Positions 7,901-17,542 are shown, counted from the first letter of the stretch. The stretch: DNA of 64,000 nt from Ascoidea rubescens DSM 1968 (GCF_001661345.1 NW_017962920.1:556368-620367); one strand, 5' to 3'. A program made the numbers and translations. Notes: generated from the letters alone by a model not told the origin.

Positions 7901-10656
7901 GTGTGGAGATTTGTATGATTGCATCAAAAAATATAGGTTTATCAACTAAAAATTCCAAATTTTCAATCAATGAATTGTCTCAAATTACTATAATTTTGAT
8001 AAAGTCTATTATATTTTTAGTCAAAATACTTTCTCATTTGGGTTTAGCTAAACATGCCGAATTTTTTATCAATGAATTGGTAAAACTATCTGATCGAGAT
8101 TATATACCGTTGATGACTTCAAAAATTCATTTTGTTATAATGGAATTTTTTATTTACTCACACAACTATCAAGGCTTTTTGGAACATTTAAAAGAGGCCA
8201 ATGAAATATACAATAGATTGATATATGTTGATAGAACATCTGAGATGGAGCGTTATTATATTTATTGTTTATATTTTCAGGCCATTGATGAAAAAGAAAA
8301 CTTTGATTTATATTTCGATAAATTAAAAACAATCGGGAAGGTGAAACCGGTTGCTGATTTCAAGAGTGAGTTTTTCAATATAAATGATCAAGTAATGAAA
8401 TTTAGTAATAAAATATTAGATGGAGGTGATACGTTTCTTGAATTGGAAAAATTCAAGACAATAATTGAGCATCGAAAATTTATGGATTTTAACAATAATG
8501 TGATTAGTAGTTTTACGAGCTTATTAAGTGATTTTAATAAGTTTAGCGATAAAGCAATTAAGGGATTAGTTTTAAAAGAAAACGAAATACCATTTCAATC
8601 GGATAAAATAATAGAATTAATAACGAAATCTAAAGAATTTCTAATAATTGGGAAAAAAACATTATCATCGGATCCTATGTTGGTGTTGCTTGAGGATTCA
8701 GCTATTTCTGTTCCATGCATTAACAATTTTGCAAATTATAAAAATGTTAAACAGGGAAAATTATTGAAAGAAGCCGTTTTATATTTAATGAAGTCGAAAA
8801 AATTAGTTTACGAGTTGTTTTTAAATGCATTAAAGTACTGTCCTAGTGGTATCTACAACGAGTTGCCAGATATTTTTTCAAGTTCATTATCGATGATATC
8901 AGCATTATCAAAGGTAAGAGAAAAAGATCTTACAAGACAATTTATATGGTTATTGGAATCCTCCAGAGGACATCGATTTTTGGTGGAAAAGAAATTGGCG
9001 CAGTCTGTGGAAGTCAAGAATAAGTTTCTACCTGACAGAATGTCGAATAATTTGACAGATCTCTTGTCATCTAGTATTGAAAATAAGATTGATGATTTTG
9101 GTAGTCTTTTTTTGGATATCCAAAAGTATGTACCTAAAAAGTGGATAATAATTTCAATTGATATTTGTCAATTTAGTGGAGATTTATTGTTGCTGAAAAT
9201 TACGTCGTGTGATGACAGTGAGCCACTTATAATTCGGTTACCTTTGAATAGGCATGCTAGTAGAGATGCAGATGAGAGGGTTTTCTCATTTGAGGATGCC
9301 AAAAGAGAATTGGAAAATATAATTGAATCAAGTAATTTGACCACCAAAGTAGAAGTTACCTCGAGCATTAAAAACAGAGAGGACAAGAAGAGTTGGTGGA
9401 AGACACGATATTTTTTGGAAAAACAATTGAAAGAGTTGTTGGAAAATGTTGATTATTGTTGGTTAGGTGGATTTAGAGGGATTTTTGATGTTGGAGAGAT
9501 TAATAGAGAATTATTTGGGAAATTTAAAATTCAATTTAATAGGATTTTACAAACTTATTTACCTTCAAGACGGCAGTGGTTAAGAAACAAGAATATTAAG
9601 AGTGGCAAGGTGAATTCCGAGGTTAAAGAAACAATTGATTCAAAGGTTGATATTGATGACAATGTTTTGGAATTGTTTATCAAGTTGGGACATCCATCTA
9701 AGCTTGGGAATACCGAATATTTAGAGGATTTAATTTATTTTGCAATTGACATATTGATATATCATGGGGAAGAAGACGGGTATGACGAAATAGATATGGA
9801 TCGAATATACGTTGAGGTTGAAGACGCATTGAGAAAATATCACGATGAAAATGAGAAACTCAAAAGGGAAAAACTGGAAAGAAGAGAAAGAGAAAGAGAA
9901 GCAGCGACCCATATTGTATTGGTGATAGGAAAAAGCTGTCAAAATTTTCCTTGGGAGTCACTTCCTAATTTAAAGGGAAAGTCAGTATCCCGAATGCCAT
10001 CACTAACAATTTTGTTGGAAGCCTTGAAAAAGTATGATAAAGACAATCTTTCCATTGAATGCAAAGAAAAAGGGAAAGCTGGGTTTTTTGTGCTAAACCC
10101 CAGTGGTGATTTGAAGAACACACAAACCACATTTGAGCAAAAATTCAAGTCACATCTTAAAAACTGGGGCAGCATTATCGACAGAAAGCCCACAGAGGAG
10201 GAATTTGTCCAGGCGCTCAGCGATTCAAGTCTCTTCATCTACATTGGACATGGCGGCGGAGAGCAATACATAAGATCGTCAACAATAAGAAAGTTGCAAA
10301 GATGCTCACCCTCGTTGCTAATGGGGTGCTCCTCGGGCAGCTTGAAGGAGAATGGCGAGCTTGAGCCCCATGGCACAGCATACAGCTACTTGGTAGGAGG
10401 GTGTGCAATGTTGGTGGTGAACCTCTGGGACGTGACAGACAAGGACATTGACAAGTTCTCGATGTCAGTGTTCCAGAAATGGGGACTCTTCAGGGAGGAC
10501 TACACAGCGATGTTTGGGGCCTTGGACGAGCTGTGGGTGGGAAGCAGGGCCCTCAGCATCTGTGAAGCAGTGGCAGCATCTCGCGAAACATGCCATTTGC
10601 ACCACCTCAACGGCTCTGCTCCTGTTGTTTACGGCCTCCCTTTGACACTTTCCTAA
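4909..10656 (+). CDS. ESP1: Separase, cohesin-cleaving cysteine protease
   Basis: A 1915-residue protein whose C-terminal domain is a clear C50 (CD-clan) separase. Separase cuts the cohesin subunit Scc1 at anaphase onset and is held inactive by securin. The catalytic His lies in YIGHGGGEQY (His1781) and the catalytic Cys in LLMGCSSG (Cys1807), 26 residues apart as in the family. The chain ends with LNGSAPVVYGLP, a typical separase terminus. Residues 1 to about 1400 form a long, poorly conserved helical-repeat region with runs of Asn and Lys, as expected for the securin-binding scaffold. The protein is larger than S. cerevisiae Esp1 (1630). The DNA shifts sharply from AT-rich to GC-rich after about 10,100, inside the protease domain, without breaking the frame. 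No intron is needed. Confidence 0.96.
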   Translation: MSKVKIAVDKSKLLSFQNRFQSLAQSSKSSQKHSFLKIPKNSFSNPTSVIISNLKETSFKLIRSIGSNDIKEDEHLAGLVSCSFEFLYFFFSSNDSKPNSTLEIYQHHRNFILTLIEIDELDLSSSELLSLFTHITQYHQLSTNDNKKLYHFSHQLLLSFNFNFNSNLDLDLRNHANLKDSISSNLVNLVLSLQLIHFQIIYKYYFKNIKIISSQDLLKTYLNIENSNLVSNIFKLKNPSNSRKTFTNFLKLLYNLIKLSNVSTLSKISLALSFLLLLDLYFKCQTENFNNLEYFNINASNHRNSSNDNNNKKSNMKDDNILETANPLLNLTFNIIKNAFGKSQILSYQYLSPYFNSFFSRYNFQTNNLNLDLSIIYSILFDIIKIKTSNHSKLNCNISWEIFQSDLKKSMKTQTINVYLIDLISIIQSSKSIPQKFLLDFEHQIHTYSQKNEQCIPFLDYVVDLSKLAIKLPVTNENNKIIEFIIQILLIEKNKIKKKTKENPLILPKIFLIILDPLTMFIKSCNLDTISIDFFELTLDNLFNIFKNSDQQKRLRNISNLYFYFSQKMQKFSLTAMKSFLLNSVKIEKEILLNLTKKDFNKEDLLIFKQKTEKASKTLMELNFYKESLFVITQYFNVFDTKKENKSSVSNYLENKKTLKTENSTIFLLLIKLLITHQKSMLFKALFDLITAPQLKSKIFLILVDMIVTLSPHTKLSIINMLFNSLTITEDPFLYYYCYIKYLEVDSTSLIDEINLIEESDDYLKLKLKYPESLFQNYEFLVLFSLKLQTLLKFNKQLNNPDLILEVIEIFFSWLNNSGVMNTGAKDNEMVNFEVENLLLLLSFLNYQQLREYMILVINQYQCSRNEAFLENDYLKLRLLIKNCTTFIDLGFKKNVMIFFEKISKFISKLDTNDLNTLSKNNQILILDYKLLEFQYEVMAGNLVDGDKKLLEILTILSQHEQLETEFASIFAKVSYTNGCLNYQFGNYCESVADLKRSVEICMIASKNIGLSTKNSKFSINELSQITIILIKSIIFLVKILSHLGLAKHAEFFINELVKLSDRDYIPLMTSKIHFVIMEFFIYSHNYQGFLEHLKEANEIYNRLIYVDRTSEMERYYIYCLYFQAIDEKENFDLYFDKLKTIGKVKPVADFKSEFFNINDQVMKFSNKILDGGDTFLELEKFKTIIEHRKFMDFNNNVISSFTSLLSDFNKFSDKAIKGLVLKENEIPFQSDKIIELITKSKEFLIIGKKTLSSDPMLVLLEDSAISVPCINNFANYKNVKQGKLLKEAVLYLMKSKKLVYELFLNALKYCPSGIYNELPDIFSSSLSMISALSKVREKDLTRQFIWLLESSRGHRFLVEKKLAQSVEVKNKFLPDRMSNNLTDLLSSSIENKIDDFGSLFLDIQKYVPKKWIIISIDICQFSGDLLLLKITSCDDSEPLIIRLPLNRHASRDADERVFSFEDAKRELENIIESSNLTTKVEVTSSIKNREDKKSWWKTRYFLEKQLKELLENVDYCWLGGFRGIFDVGEINRELFGKFKIQFNRILQTYLPSRRQWLRNKNIKSGKVNSEVKETIDSKVDIDDNVLELFIKLGHPSKLGNTEYLEDLIYFAIDILIYHGEEDGYDEIDMDRIYVEVEDALRKYHDENEKLKREKLERREREREAATHIVLVIGKSCQNFPWESLPNLKGKSVSRMPSLTILLEALKKYDKDNLSIECKEKGKAGFFVLNPSGDLKNTQTTFEQKFKSHLKNWGSIIDRKPTEEEFVQALSDSSLFIYIGHGGGEQYIRSSTIRKLQRCSPSLLMGCSSGSLKENGELEPHGTAYSYLVGGCAMLVVNLWDVTDKDIDKFSMSVFQKWGLFREDYTAMFGALDELWVGSRALSICEAVAASRETCHLHHLNGSAPVVYGLPLTLS

Positions 10657-10927
10657 TTGGGACACAGGCTTGGCCTGCATTGGTCCCGTGCGGGTGGCTT
10701 CGGAAGTGAGACCGGTGCTGCGGGTCTGCCCTCGGACAAACGTGCTGCTCGGACTTGGGTGACAGAAATGTGGGCGTGTGCTCAAAACGGCAGTTTTTGT
10801 TGTTTAGGGCCCAGTGAAAGATCAGAGCTGATTCAGGCTGTGGTATAACCTCAGGCTTCTATTGACCTTTCTCCCACTCTCCCACTGGTTCTGTTGCTAG
10901 CTTGTCGAATGGTGCACCAGCAAGACC
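10657..10927. promoter_or_regulatory. GC-rich intergenic between ESP1 and the Rho GEF
   Basis: A 271-bp same-strand gap that continues the GC-rich composition of the ESP1 3' end into the start of the next gene. Small open frames exist on both strands, but none looks like a protein. It presumably holds the ESP1 terminator and the Rho GEF promoter. I see no TATA box of standard form. Confidence 0.4.
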
Positions 10928-13900
10928 ATGGCTTTACCACTTTTCTCCAGACCCCAACTGTTTGTTACTTTCGATATTGATATGTTTGCCAACAACAACT
11001 CCAGATCCAGCATTCCAATGGTCCACATTATTGACAACTTCAGGCCGATTTGCGTCGACGACCCCAATTTCTTCGCTACTGGATACACATTCTACAATTC
11101 AATCAACTCAACTAGTGATGCTCCAAAGACTGTTCCTATTCCAACTCCTGTTCATCTTGCAACTGCTTCTCGTTCTCTGATCCCTCATACCTACTCTCCA
11201 AAGTCCATGGTGATTAATCCCTTTTTAATTGGAAATGTCCACTCAAGATTATCTTACTCCTCTGAAAACGTACAAGCCTCTCACGCCAGAAAAAATTCCA
11301 CTTCTACGCTAGTCAATCCAGTTGTTTATCCCATTGAAACCACTAACCATTCCAATGTTCCATCGGCCAACCATAGAGATTCTTTGGCCAGTTCTCAAAA
11401 TTTCAGCTTTGTTTCTTCCTTGTCTCGAAGAAAATCCTTTGATTCACAACAAACTGTCACCTCCATAAACAGCAACCTTCACTTTTCCAGTGATTCAATC
11501 ACCATCAATGACTTTGAAGCCTGCAGGGAATTCTGGTTCTTGTCCTCCCTACATAAATGGTTCATATATCTTCTTACTCCCTATAAACAGGCACAAGCTA
11601 CCCTTAATTTGAAAAATGAATTCGCCATTAAAACCTCAGACTTCACCAAAACTTTAGAAGGTCTATTCTCTTATTACTACCCTAAAAAAGTCAGCGACTC
11701 GTTTTTGATTGATGGAGCAATTGAACTAATTTCATCAGAATTCGAGGCCTTTGCCATAATAAACTACATTGATACCTCCAAACAAAATATCATGTACAAC
11801 TTGGATCCCAACCCTGACATGTCTGGTGTCTTGACTGATTTCACTCCTTGTTACTCCTCAATTTATAGCGACCATACTGAAACTTGTTATTCTTTGATTT
11901 GTCCCCATGATTTACAAAAAGACTTTCATATATACGACGAAAATGGTCAAATACTAAAAATCAAATTGAAAAATTCAGACGACATCTATTTCAAAATGAA
12001 AAAGGGAATGCACGTCTATTACAATGTCCCGGAATCCTTTTTCAAAACTAAAGACCCTTCAACAATGCATTATCAAAACAAACTATTTGAACTCATAAGA
12101 AATCAAGCGAGATTCATTTACATTTTAAAAATACATTTGAGCACTGAAATCAGCTTTATTAACATGTCCACTTCAGTCAAACTGTCCGATGGCCTTCCCT
12201 TAAATGAACTCAGATATTCCCTTTTTGATTCCTTTAAAGAGATCTTGACCATACACGAAAATAACCTTCTAAAACCCTTATTGCAAATAATGTCTGATGA
12301 GGGGCCCTTTATCAAAAAATATACCATTTTCAACGTTATTCTGGAATGGGTAAGAGGATCTGTTAATCCTTGGAGAAAATGCCTAGAAATCATTTCCAGT
12401 TATAGCTTTTTCAAAAAAGTTTGCAATGCTGTCAAGAATACCCCATACGCCTCATCAAATTCAAATTTCTATTTGGGCCAAAATTTCGATTCCTGGAAAA
12501 TTAAAATGAAGGCAAATACCCCCGATTACAACACAGTGCTTCAAATCATCGAACAACCTATATATACTGTCGTTCAGATCTCAGATTTACTCAAGGGGTT
12601 TCGCAAACTTTTTGTAAATGCCAAAAAGGTATCAACCGAATACGAAAAAGCTGCTAAACTCACCCGTAACTTTTCAGAACATTTACATAAATATATGAGT
12701 TTATTTGAAATGAAAAAAATAATCAATAAAATAAATTGGGGCCCCTTCAAAGCTATGACAAATATAAACATAAGTAAGACAGTCTTTATCAATATGTATT
12801 TTGTTCAAAAGAAAGATAGAGGCTTTTTTTCCAATATAGAATCTTTCATTATCTTTTTTTTTGAAAATTGTTTTTTAATAACAAAATACGATATCCAAAA
12901 TTTCCAATTTACTCTAATCGACAAACCTATCCCACTAGATTATGCTGAAGTGTATTTGGAAAAAATTGAAGAGAAAAATGATTTAAATGATTCTCAAAAT
13001 AAAGACAAACAAAATGGTCCTAGATCTTATCAAGTTAGTTTGCATATTGATCCTTTCTATATTAAAAATACTTCTAATGACAGAAAATACCACTTTTGCA
13101 TAACAGATTTTAACAGTAAATTGGGCTTATTTTATAAAAATAAAAGAGATTTGTATTTAGCTGCAAGGCAAAAACTTCACCCTTTTAAGGAAATCCCTTA
13201 CTATTTCATTTCACAAAGTGGGTTTCAAGAAAAGATTTATTGCATTGATTATGTTTATGTTAAAGCTAGAAACACCTCCTACACTTTACTTGGAACTTCA
13301 AAGGGTATTTACTCGTCTCAAGATGAAAAAAGCTGGAAAATGATATTCTCCATGCCCAATATTACTAGTATGCAATATATTGATTCTAAAGATACTTTAT
13401 TATTTCTTTCCGATGGAAACTTTTTAAAATGCTCTCTTTTAGAGCTTTTAAATAATCAGGGAAATATGATAATTAAATTGAAAAAATTGGAGAGATGTGC
13501 CCCATCAAAAAATGTACAATATTTTTCAGCAAAAATTATCAAGGGAAATTTATTCTTATTGTACATGATTATTGATATAAGCAGTGGCGTTACTAATTCT
13601 AAAATAATAGCCATGTATCAACTGAAGAATAGTAATCCATCTTACTTTAGCCCACAACCACTTGATACTTTACTGATTAATGGAATGACTTTTGGAGTTA
13701 CAATTTTGCCAATATTTTTGATTGTTCATTCAGAAAGAGATTTTGAATTAACTAAATTAACTGATTTGGATTTCAAAGCAATCGTTCCTTTTTTCTCAAT
13801 TCCAAGATATGCTAGCACAAAAAAAAAAATCATTACTTGTTTACCAGTTGAGAACGATAGAAATATTTTAATCTATGAAGAGTATTGTGTAATTTGTAAA

Positions 13901-14191
13901 AATAATGGCAAGGGATGCTATCCAGAAAATAGAGCTCAAAGATATCCACTATTGTTTTTCAATATTAAATGTAAAGCTGCAACTTTTTATAATGATTACT
14001 TATTCATTGTTTCCAATACTATTTTGGAAATATACAAGTGTTCTATGGAATGTTTGGATAATTTTGGTAAAGAGCTCCCTGTACAGATTATAAGAGGTAA
14101 TAAGATAGAGTTGATCAGTTGTAGTCAGATTGGGCATTCTCCTAAAATAACCATTGACCAACAAATTTTTGACATGAAATTAATAAGATAG
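10928..14191 (+). CDS. Rho guanine nucleotide exchange factor, Rom1/Rom2-like (DH-PH-CNH)
   Basis: A 1087-residue relative of Rom1/Rom2, the exchange factors that activate Rho1 in cell-wall integrity signalling. The order is a Ser-rich N-terminus (1-190), a region like the Rom2 DEP-like segment (about 195-300) ending in SGVLTDFTPCYS, a divergent DH domain (about 375-580), a PH domain (about 610-740) and a C-terminal CNH (citron homology) domain. The CNH domain includes LLGTSKGIYSS, ILIYEEYCVICKNNGKG and FNIKCKAATFYNDYLF. The segment just before the DH domain and FELIRNQARFIYIL at its first helix align with Rom2. The third conserved DH helix, usually rich in Arg-Tyr-Pro-Leu-Leu, is poorly kept, so exchange activity is uncertain. 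A second such gene lies on the minus strand at 37.8-41.2 kb. The start is the first ATG that gives the GC-rich 5' end. Confidence 0.8.
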   Translation: MALPLFSRPQLFVTFDIDMFANNNSRSSIPMVHIIDNFRPICVDDPNFFATGYTFYNSINSTSDAPKTVPIPTPVHLATASRSLIPHTYSPKSMVINPFLIGNVHSRLSYSSENVQASHARKNSTSTLVNPVVYPIETTNHSNVPSANHRDSLASSQNFSFVSSLSRRKSFDSQQTVTSINSNLHFSSDSITINDFEACREFWFLSSLHKWFIYLLTPYKQAQATLNLKNEFAIKTSDFTKTLEGLFSYYYPKKVSDSFLIDGAIELISSEFEAFAIINYIDTSKQNIMYNLDPNPDMSGVLTDFTPCYSSIYSDHTETCYSLICPHDLQKDFHIYDENGQILKIKLKNSDDIYFKMKKGMHVYYNVPESFFKTKDPSTMHYQNKLFELIRNQARFIYILKIHLSTEISFINMSTSVKLSDGLPLNELRYSLFDSFKEILTIHENNLLKPLLQIMSDEGPFIKKYTIFNVILEWVRGSVNPWRKCLEIISSYSFFKKVCNAVKNTPYASSNSNFYLGQNFDSWKIKMKANTPDYNTVLQIIEQPIYTVVQISDLLKGFRKLFVNAKKVSTEYEKAAKLTRNFSEHLHKYMSLFEMKKIINKINWGPFKAMTNINISKTVFINMYFVQKKDRGFFSNIESFIIFFFENCFLITKYDIQNFQFTLIDKPIPLDYAEVYLEKIEEKNDLNDSQNKDKQNGPRSYQVSLHIDPFYIKNTSNDRKYHFCITDFNSKLGLFYKNKRDLYLAARQKLHPFKEIPYYFISQSGFQEKIYCIDYVYVKARNTSYTLLGTSKGIYSSQDEKSWKMIFSMPNITSMQYIDSKDTLLFLSDGNFLKCSLLELLNNQGNMIIKLKKLERCAPSKNVQYFSAKIIKGNLFLLYMIIDISSGVTNSKIIAMYQLKNSNPSYFSPQPLDTLLINGMTFGVTILPIFLIVHSERDFELTKLTDLDFKAIVPFFSIPRYASTKKKIITCLPVENDRNILIYEEYCVICKNNGKGCYPENRAQRYPLLFFNIKCKAATFYNDYLFIVSNTILEIYKCSMECLDNFGKELPVQIIRGNKIELISCSQIGHSPKITIDQQIFDMKLIR

Positions 14192-14461
14192 ATTTTTCAT
14201 TGTTTTGCATGAGTTTTAGAGTTAGTTTGTTTTTCTTTTGTTGTGCTTTTTGTGGTTTTTTGTTTTGTTTTTTTGTTTTCTGTTTTCTGTTTTTTGTTTT
14301 TTGTTTTTTTTTGTTTTTTTTTATTTTCTTCTTAACTATTATATTAGTAATATACAGTAACTATAATGAATGTTTAAAAATTAAATAACTGAAGCATAAT
14401 TTTGAATGATATAAATACTAGGTGAAAAAAAAATAAAAAAATTATGAAATTATAATTGATT
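14192..14461. terminator. Convergent 3' region with T-rich tracts
   Basis: This gap separates two convergent genes. It contains a 100-bp stretch of TTTTTG and TTTTCTG runs (about 14,220-14,330) followed by AT-rich sequence with TATATA-like efficiency elements and AATAAA. It fits overlapping 3'-end formation signals for both genes; no gene is seen. Confidence 0.5.
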
Positions 14462-16489
14462 TTAATCTACTACTACTACTTCTAGTAATCTACCACAATC
14501 AAAACTTTCACCAGTATTAACATCAAAGATTTTAACACCCTGCAAGCTAAATATACCCTTTTCGATTGCTATTAGATGAATTTCGGTTTCAAATACTTGA
14601 AATGGCTCTAAAGGACCAATTTTGACATCATTAGCTAGACAAATAATGCCTCTTGGGGATAATTTTGTTTGGTTAAATGCTTTAACCAACTGGTTTGGGG
14701 GAATGATTATCATATTATTATTGTAAATGTTATGATGGTGTTGCAATTTAATCTTTGAGAGAGTATTTTGTAAATTGGAATTGAGGTTTAAAGTTAGCAA
14801 GTTTGCAGAGTCCTTTGGTTGAATATATAGAGATAGATTGAGTAAATTGTGGGATTTGTTTATTGCTTGAATTTTCCATTTAAAGACCTCACCAATATGG
14901 GTATTTGTTGTTCCATTGAATGATAGTATTAAACCATTTAAGATTGATTTCGAATTTCTCGGGATATTAATATTTAAAGAAGAAGAGGCGGTACGCAATG
15001 ATTTTAGACGAGAAATTTGGGATTGGTGGGAAGGTTTTAGGTTGTTATTAGCATTTGGTAAATTTGACAAGGAGAAGATTCTTGAATTGTAATTGATTAC
15101 GCCTTGTTGAGAGATGTTTGAAGATTTGACTAGGGTGCTGTTAGTGGGAGGAGCAATAATTGCAAAATCTACTAGAGTTGACCATTTAGTTATAATTTTA
15201 TTTGCCAAGTATTTATGATTTTTTTTGCTTTTGGGGATTGATACAATGTTGACGATGATTTGTTTTTTTGAGTCGTTATCATTTATAAAAGAGTTTGTGA
15301 GTTCATAAGGGAAATTGATAGCATCATTTGATTTTAAATCAATTGGAAAAGTTTTTAAAGAAGCTGGCAATAGGGGGTTTATAGAGCCACTGGGAAAGTC
15401 AAGAGCTATGTCAAAGATGTCTAGAGAGGTGTTTATTTTATTCAATTCTTTGGAGGCTTCGATGTCTAAAGTGGCTAATAATTTGTCATTTTTGCCAGCA
15501 GCCTTTGTACATCTGAGTTTCATGTTGAGAACAGGAAAAACAGGCAATAATATTTTAGCTGACAAAGTAGTATTTTTGACTTTATTTTTAGTTTGTGGGA
15601 TTTTTTTGATCTCTTTAGATGATTCAGATAGTGAATTTTTTCTAATTCTTGATTCTTTAACTATGGTTTTATATTCCAATTGTTTTTTCAAGTTGGATAA
15701 ATTTGAAGATAAGTTTTTGGAAGCAAATTGGTGCAAAATCTGGGATTCCAAACCATCAAAAATGTTATTGTCTAGTATTGGTTTATAAGTCAAAGCCTTT
15801 TGGAAAGTTTGATTCTTCTTGTCAGGTCCACCAATTGAGTCGGTTTTGGTTAGTGTATCGTCGTTCTCTTTATCAATTATGCTTGGAGTATGGGGATTGC
15901 ATAGCAAATTGGGCTGATAAGTCAATGAGATGGAGATTTGGATCTCAGGAAGAGATATCTTTCTCTTGGGATAAGCAATTGGCAATTTGAATTTCCAAAC
16001 TGAAATCAATAGGGACTTTTCATCGTCAGCATCGTCGTCATTCTCTGTGTTCTGAGCAAGATCTTTATCGTCAATGAAAATGTTTTGGTCTTGTTGGAGA
16101 ATGGACTCGTTGTAGACAAGACTGTCAGAGGCCAACTGGTAGTTTTTGATGTGGTAGTTTCTATTTTTTGAGTCAAGAGGCTCGTTGTAGTTGTCAGAGG
16201 AAGGATGGACATACAAATCAAGCGATAGCAGCAATTCGCTGATGGCAGCAAAGTAGTTGGAGTTATCAGCAGCAGAGTGGGAGTTGGCAAGCACCACATA
16301 GCCAGCAATGAACTCGTCAAAAAAGGCGATCTTCCTGCTGCTGGCAAGACTCAAGTGATGGAGAAACGACTCCAAGCCATGCTTCTGCGAGGCAAGAGGG
16401 TCCTTTCCCACAACTTCCACAGGCAAATACACCTTCAAGTCCATTGTTGTTGCGAGAAGAGGAAGAAGAGGCAGAGAGAAACTGTTCAA
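14462..16489 (-). CDS. TRS65: TRAPPII complex subunit
   Basis: A 675-residue protein matching Trs65 (Kre11), a fungal subunit of the TRAPPII tether and exchange complex that activates Ypt31/32 at the trans-Golgi. The C-terminal part is recognisable. GIICLANDVKIGPLEPFQ and the closing FSLQGVKIFDVNTGESFD parallel the Trs65 end, where a final beta-sandwich domain sits. An Ala-Ser-Asn-rich linker occupies about residues 420-560. The frame opens at 16489, but a second ATG at 16444 (MDLKVYLPVEV) resembles the conserved start better and would leave 135 bp to the divergent neighbour. The 15 residues before it are Leu-rich and may be leader. The first 250 bp are GC-rich compared with the rest of the gene. 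Confidence 0.8.
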   Translation of the reverse strand: MNSFSLPLLPLLATTMDLKVYLPVEVVGKDPLASQKHGLESFLHHLSLASSRKIAFFDEFIAGYVVLANSHSAADNSNYFAAISELLLSLDLYVHPSSDNYNEPLDSKNRNYHIKNYQLASDSLVYNESILQQDQNIFIDDKDLAQNTENDDDADDEKSLLISVWKFKLPIAYPKRKISLPEIQISISLTYQPNLLCNPHTPSIIDKENDDTLTKTDSIGGPDKKNQTFQKALTYKPILDNNIFDGLESQILHQFASKNLSSNLSNLKKQLEYKTIVKESRIRKNSLSESSKEIKKIPQTKNKVKNTTLSAKILLPVFPVLNMKLRCTKAAGKNDKLLATLDIEASKELNKINTSLDIFDIALDFPSGSINPLLPASLKTFPIDLKSNDAINFPYELTNSFINDNDSKKQIIVNIVSIPKSKKNHKYLANKIITKWSTLVDFAIIAPPTNSTLVKSSNISQQGVINYNSRIFSLSNLPNANNNLKPSHQSQISRLKSLRTASSSLNINIPRNSKSILNGLILSFNGTTNTHIGEVFKWKIQAINKSHNLLNLSLYIQPKDSANLLTLNLNSNLQNTLSKIKLQHHHNIYNNNMIIIPPNQLVKAFNQTKLSPRGIICLANDVKIGPLEPFQVFETEIHLIAIEKGIFSLQGVKIFDVNTGESFDCGRLLEVVVVD

Positions 16490-16579
16490 GTGTCAGCGCT
16501 AGCTGTGAGGAGCTGAAGAGCGACGTAAGGCTGTCCTTTTCCACGTCTCAGAAGAGCCAGCTCACGCAGCAGAACCATC

Positions 16580-17542
16580 ATGGATGGGGGGCGACAGGCG
16601 AGAGACAGCAGCAGAGACAGCACAGGCAGCAGAAGTAGCAAAGGCAGCAGAAGTAGCAAAGGCAGCACAGGCAGCAGGGACTTGTATGGGCTCAGTGCTG
16701 CTTCTGGAGTCGATGCTCCCTTTGCCACCAAAAGATCGCTTTTGTCTGAGGAAGAGAAAACACATCTTCTCAACATGGCCATCGAAGCAGATATATTCAA
16801 GTCTGGTGGTGACATCAACACTTTCCCCAGGCAGAGATTCTACCAGAGGACTACGAGACAGATAATCAATGACTTCAATGACGCCAACAACAAGCCCTAC
16901 AGCATCAGGTCCTATCGACAGCTCATCACAAACTCGATCAAGATGGGGCTTCATCTACACAACGCTAAAGACTCCAGTGGTTCCAGCAGTCTCACACTTG
17001 AGGGCCTTCGGTTGGCTCAGCTAAACCTCTTTGAAAAGTTCAGCTTGTCAAGACAAAACAATGATGCTCAGTTGGTTTCAAAGTTGAATGGAAAGCGAAA
17101 AAAGACTGTGGAGACCTCAAGCAATCTTCTATTCAAAAAACTAAAAGGCGATTCCTTGGATGAAATTCAGAACCAAGACGACCTTGAGAGAATTCATAAA
17201 TTTGAAAATTCAATTGAGAATTCATTAGAAAATCTAGCTGATGATGATAATCTAATTGGAAATGAAAATCTAATTGGAAATGCAAATCTAATTGGAAATG
17301 CAAATCTAATTGAAAATGAAAATCTACTTGAAGATGAAATTCAAAATAAATCTAATAAACCCAATAAAGTTGATCATTTACTCAATTGTCAAAATACTTC
17401 TTGCAATCAGTTATTATTTGATAGAATGAATGATGTCGAAAATAAATTGCAATTGATATATATCGAACAAAGAAACTTGAACAATAAAATGGACAAGATT
17501 TTAGATATTTTATTAAATCAAAATGATTCAAAAACTATTTAA
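16580..17542 (+). CDS. Unrecognised protein with an internal 6-residue tandem repeat
   Basis: I do not recognise this 320-residue protein. Residues 1-35 are Ser/Arg/Gly-rich and encoded by an imperfect 18-bp DNA repeat. Residues 52-125 look like a folded basic helical domain (LLSEEEKTHLLNMA, FPRQRFYQRTTRQIINDF, YSIRSYRQLI), possibly a DNA-binding helix bundle. A short basic cluster GKRKKT (about 171) could be a nuclear signal. Residues 224-251 repeat NLIGNE/NLIGNA about four times. The last 45 residues are a predicted coiled coil (VENKLQLIYIEQRNLNNKMDKI). It is divergently arranged with TRS65 (90 bp between start codons) and convergent with the RBR ligase gene. The start lies in a GC island. 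The long frame and codon bias make it a real gene; nuclear function is a guess. Confidence 0.75.
   Translation: MDGGRQARDSSRDSTGSRSSKGSRSSKGSTGSRDLYGLSAASGVDAPFATKRSLLSEEEKTHLLNMAIEADIFKSGGDINTFPRQRFYQRTTRQIINDFNDANNKPYSIRSYRQLITNSIKMGLHLHNAKDSSGSSSLTLEGLRLAQLNLFEKFSLSRQNNDAQLVSKLNGKRKKTVETSSNLLFKKLKGDSLDEIQNQDDLERIHKFENSIENSLENLADDDNLIGNENLIGNANLIGNANLIENENLLEDEIQNKSNKPNKVDHLLNCQNTSCNQLLFDRMNDVENKLQLIYIEQRNLNNKMDKILDILLNQNDSKTI
16600..16680. repeat. 18-bp GGCAGCAGAAGTAGCAAA repeat at a gene 5' end
   Basis: Two near-perfect 18-bp copies, flanked by partial GGCAGCA and CAGCAGAGA units, lie in the first codons of the gene starting at 16580. In frame they encode Ser/Arg/Gly/Lys repeats. Similar GCAGAA units occur near other gene starts in the window. 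Confidence 0.75.
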
